Shown here piece after piece: positions 63,774 to 64,000 of a DNA stretch of 64,000 nucleotides. The position numbers were made by a program, and so were the translations under genes. Below the pieces are notes generated by a model. The model was not told where the DNA came from. It saw nothing but the letters and a program-made list of their open reading frames with translations, and made no database searches. Within the stretch, counting starts at the first letter, position 1, and the number at the start of each line of letters is the position of its first letter. The stretch covers positions 1 through 64,000 of the forward strand of contig JABTUP010000002.1 in NCBI GenBank assembly GCA_015075325.1, given 5' to 3'. The stretch comes from Flavobacteriales bacterium. GTDB lineage: Bacteria; Bacteroidota; Bacteroidia; Flavobacteriales_E; Vicingaceae.

Positions 63774-64000
63774 TTATTCAGCACTTCTTAGTGTAGTGAT
63801 ATAATCTTCTTGTTGATCAAGTTGTTTATCTTCTTGTTCATCCAACATATAATTTGTCACTTTTCTTCTCACATTATCAGAAATCATTTTTTCGTTATGA
63901 TAATTATTCAAAGCCTTAATCATGTTTTTATGACTATAACGATTACGAACAATTAAACCTTTAACAAACATAGGTGAAGACACCATTGATAATCCAATTC
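63774..64000 (-). CDS. Partial protein of unknown function (5' end outside window)
   Basis: The frame is open to the right edge; only the last ~75 residues are seen. The visible part reads IGLSMVSSPMFVKGLIVRNR, then KNMIKALNNYHNEKMISDNV and an acidic Gln/Glu-rich tail (DEQEDKQLDQQEDYITTLRS). The SPMFVKGL stretch may be the end of a membrane or signal segment. The function cannot be inferred. It probably shares a transcript with the small membrane protein that follows. Confidence 0.6.
   Translation of the reverse strand, partial: IGLSMVSSPMFVKGLIVRNRYSHKNMIKALNNYHNEKMISDNVRRKVTNYMLDEQEDKQLDQQEDYITTLRSAE

Noticed and set aside
1-64000. CRISPR arrays, tRNA, tmRNA or rRNA genes
   Set aside because: No regularly spaced repeats with unique spacers, no cloverleaf with a TTC-type T loop and no rRNA core motif were seen on either strand; the only structural RNA supported is the SRP RNA.

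Overview
This window comes from an AT-rich member of the Bacteroidota, most likely a marine or environmental relative of the Flavobacteriales. The evidence is sequence-internal: type IX secretion system (T9SS) proteins (SprA, PorP/SprF, several secreted proteins with T9SS sorting domains), TAnnTTTG-type promoter boxes, the FtsL-like/MraY/PASTA-FtsI style of division cluster, and gene pairings such as maeB-ruvA-sprA and DUF4199-glycosyltransferase. No tRNA, rRNA or CRISPR array was seen.

Layout. 1-8000 (minus) holds a T9SS surface-protein locus: a very large adhesin-like protein with a type B sorting domain (interrupted by an in-frame TGA), a PorP/SprF partner, and a second repeat-rich secreted protein that runs off the left edge. 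8200-22200 is a mix of housekeeping genes (YciO/Sua5, transaldolase, SRP RNA, two glycosyltransferases, mnmA) and small lipoproteins or T9SS cargo. 22200-34200 (minus) carries tonB, vanZ-like, gcvH, the 2445-residue SprA translocon, ruvA and maeB. 34400-41240 holds cobB, ubiX, queG, an alpha/beta hydrolase, pepP and a divergent heme pair (hemH/hemJ). 41291-54679 (minus) is a division and cell wall cluster, transcribed mraZ-rsmH-ftsL-ftsI-murE-mraY-murD-(MurD C-domain-like gene)-ftsW-murG-PBP1A, with three MraZ-type operator repeats upstream of mraZ. 54966-56412 holds an alpha/beta hydrolase and engB. 56444-59270 is a small decayed accessory island: a BRO-N/DinD-like gene, a REP-associated transposase tail, a G13 run, a META-domain lipoprotein and a broken RloA/RloB (AbiL-like) defence pair. 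59412-64000 has a PKD/T9SS protein, a small secreted protein and a two-component locus (a frameshifted receiver protein, a cytosolic histidine kinase and a LuxR-type regulator).

The most unusual property is the behaviour of short dispersed repeats. At least four families occur between genes, and many copies lie inside conserved genes in frame: within ubiX, in the N-terminal leaders of murD and murG, at the C-terminal ends of ftsW, queG and rsmH, and inside the signal peptides of a PorP/SprF protein and a T9SS cargo protein. This resembles coding palindromic elements known from Rickettsia. Other points worth checking are a tandem, degenerate duplicate of the MurD C-terminal domain and the interrupted T9SS adhesin.
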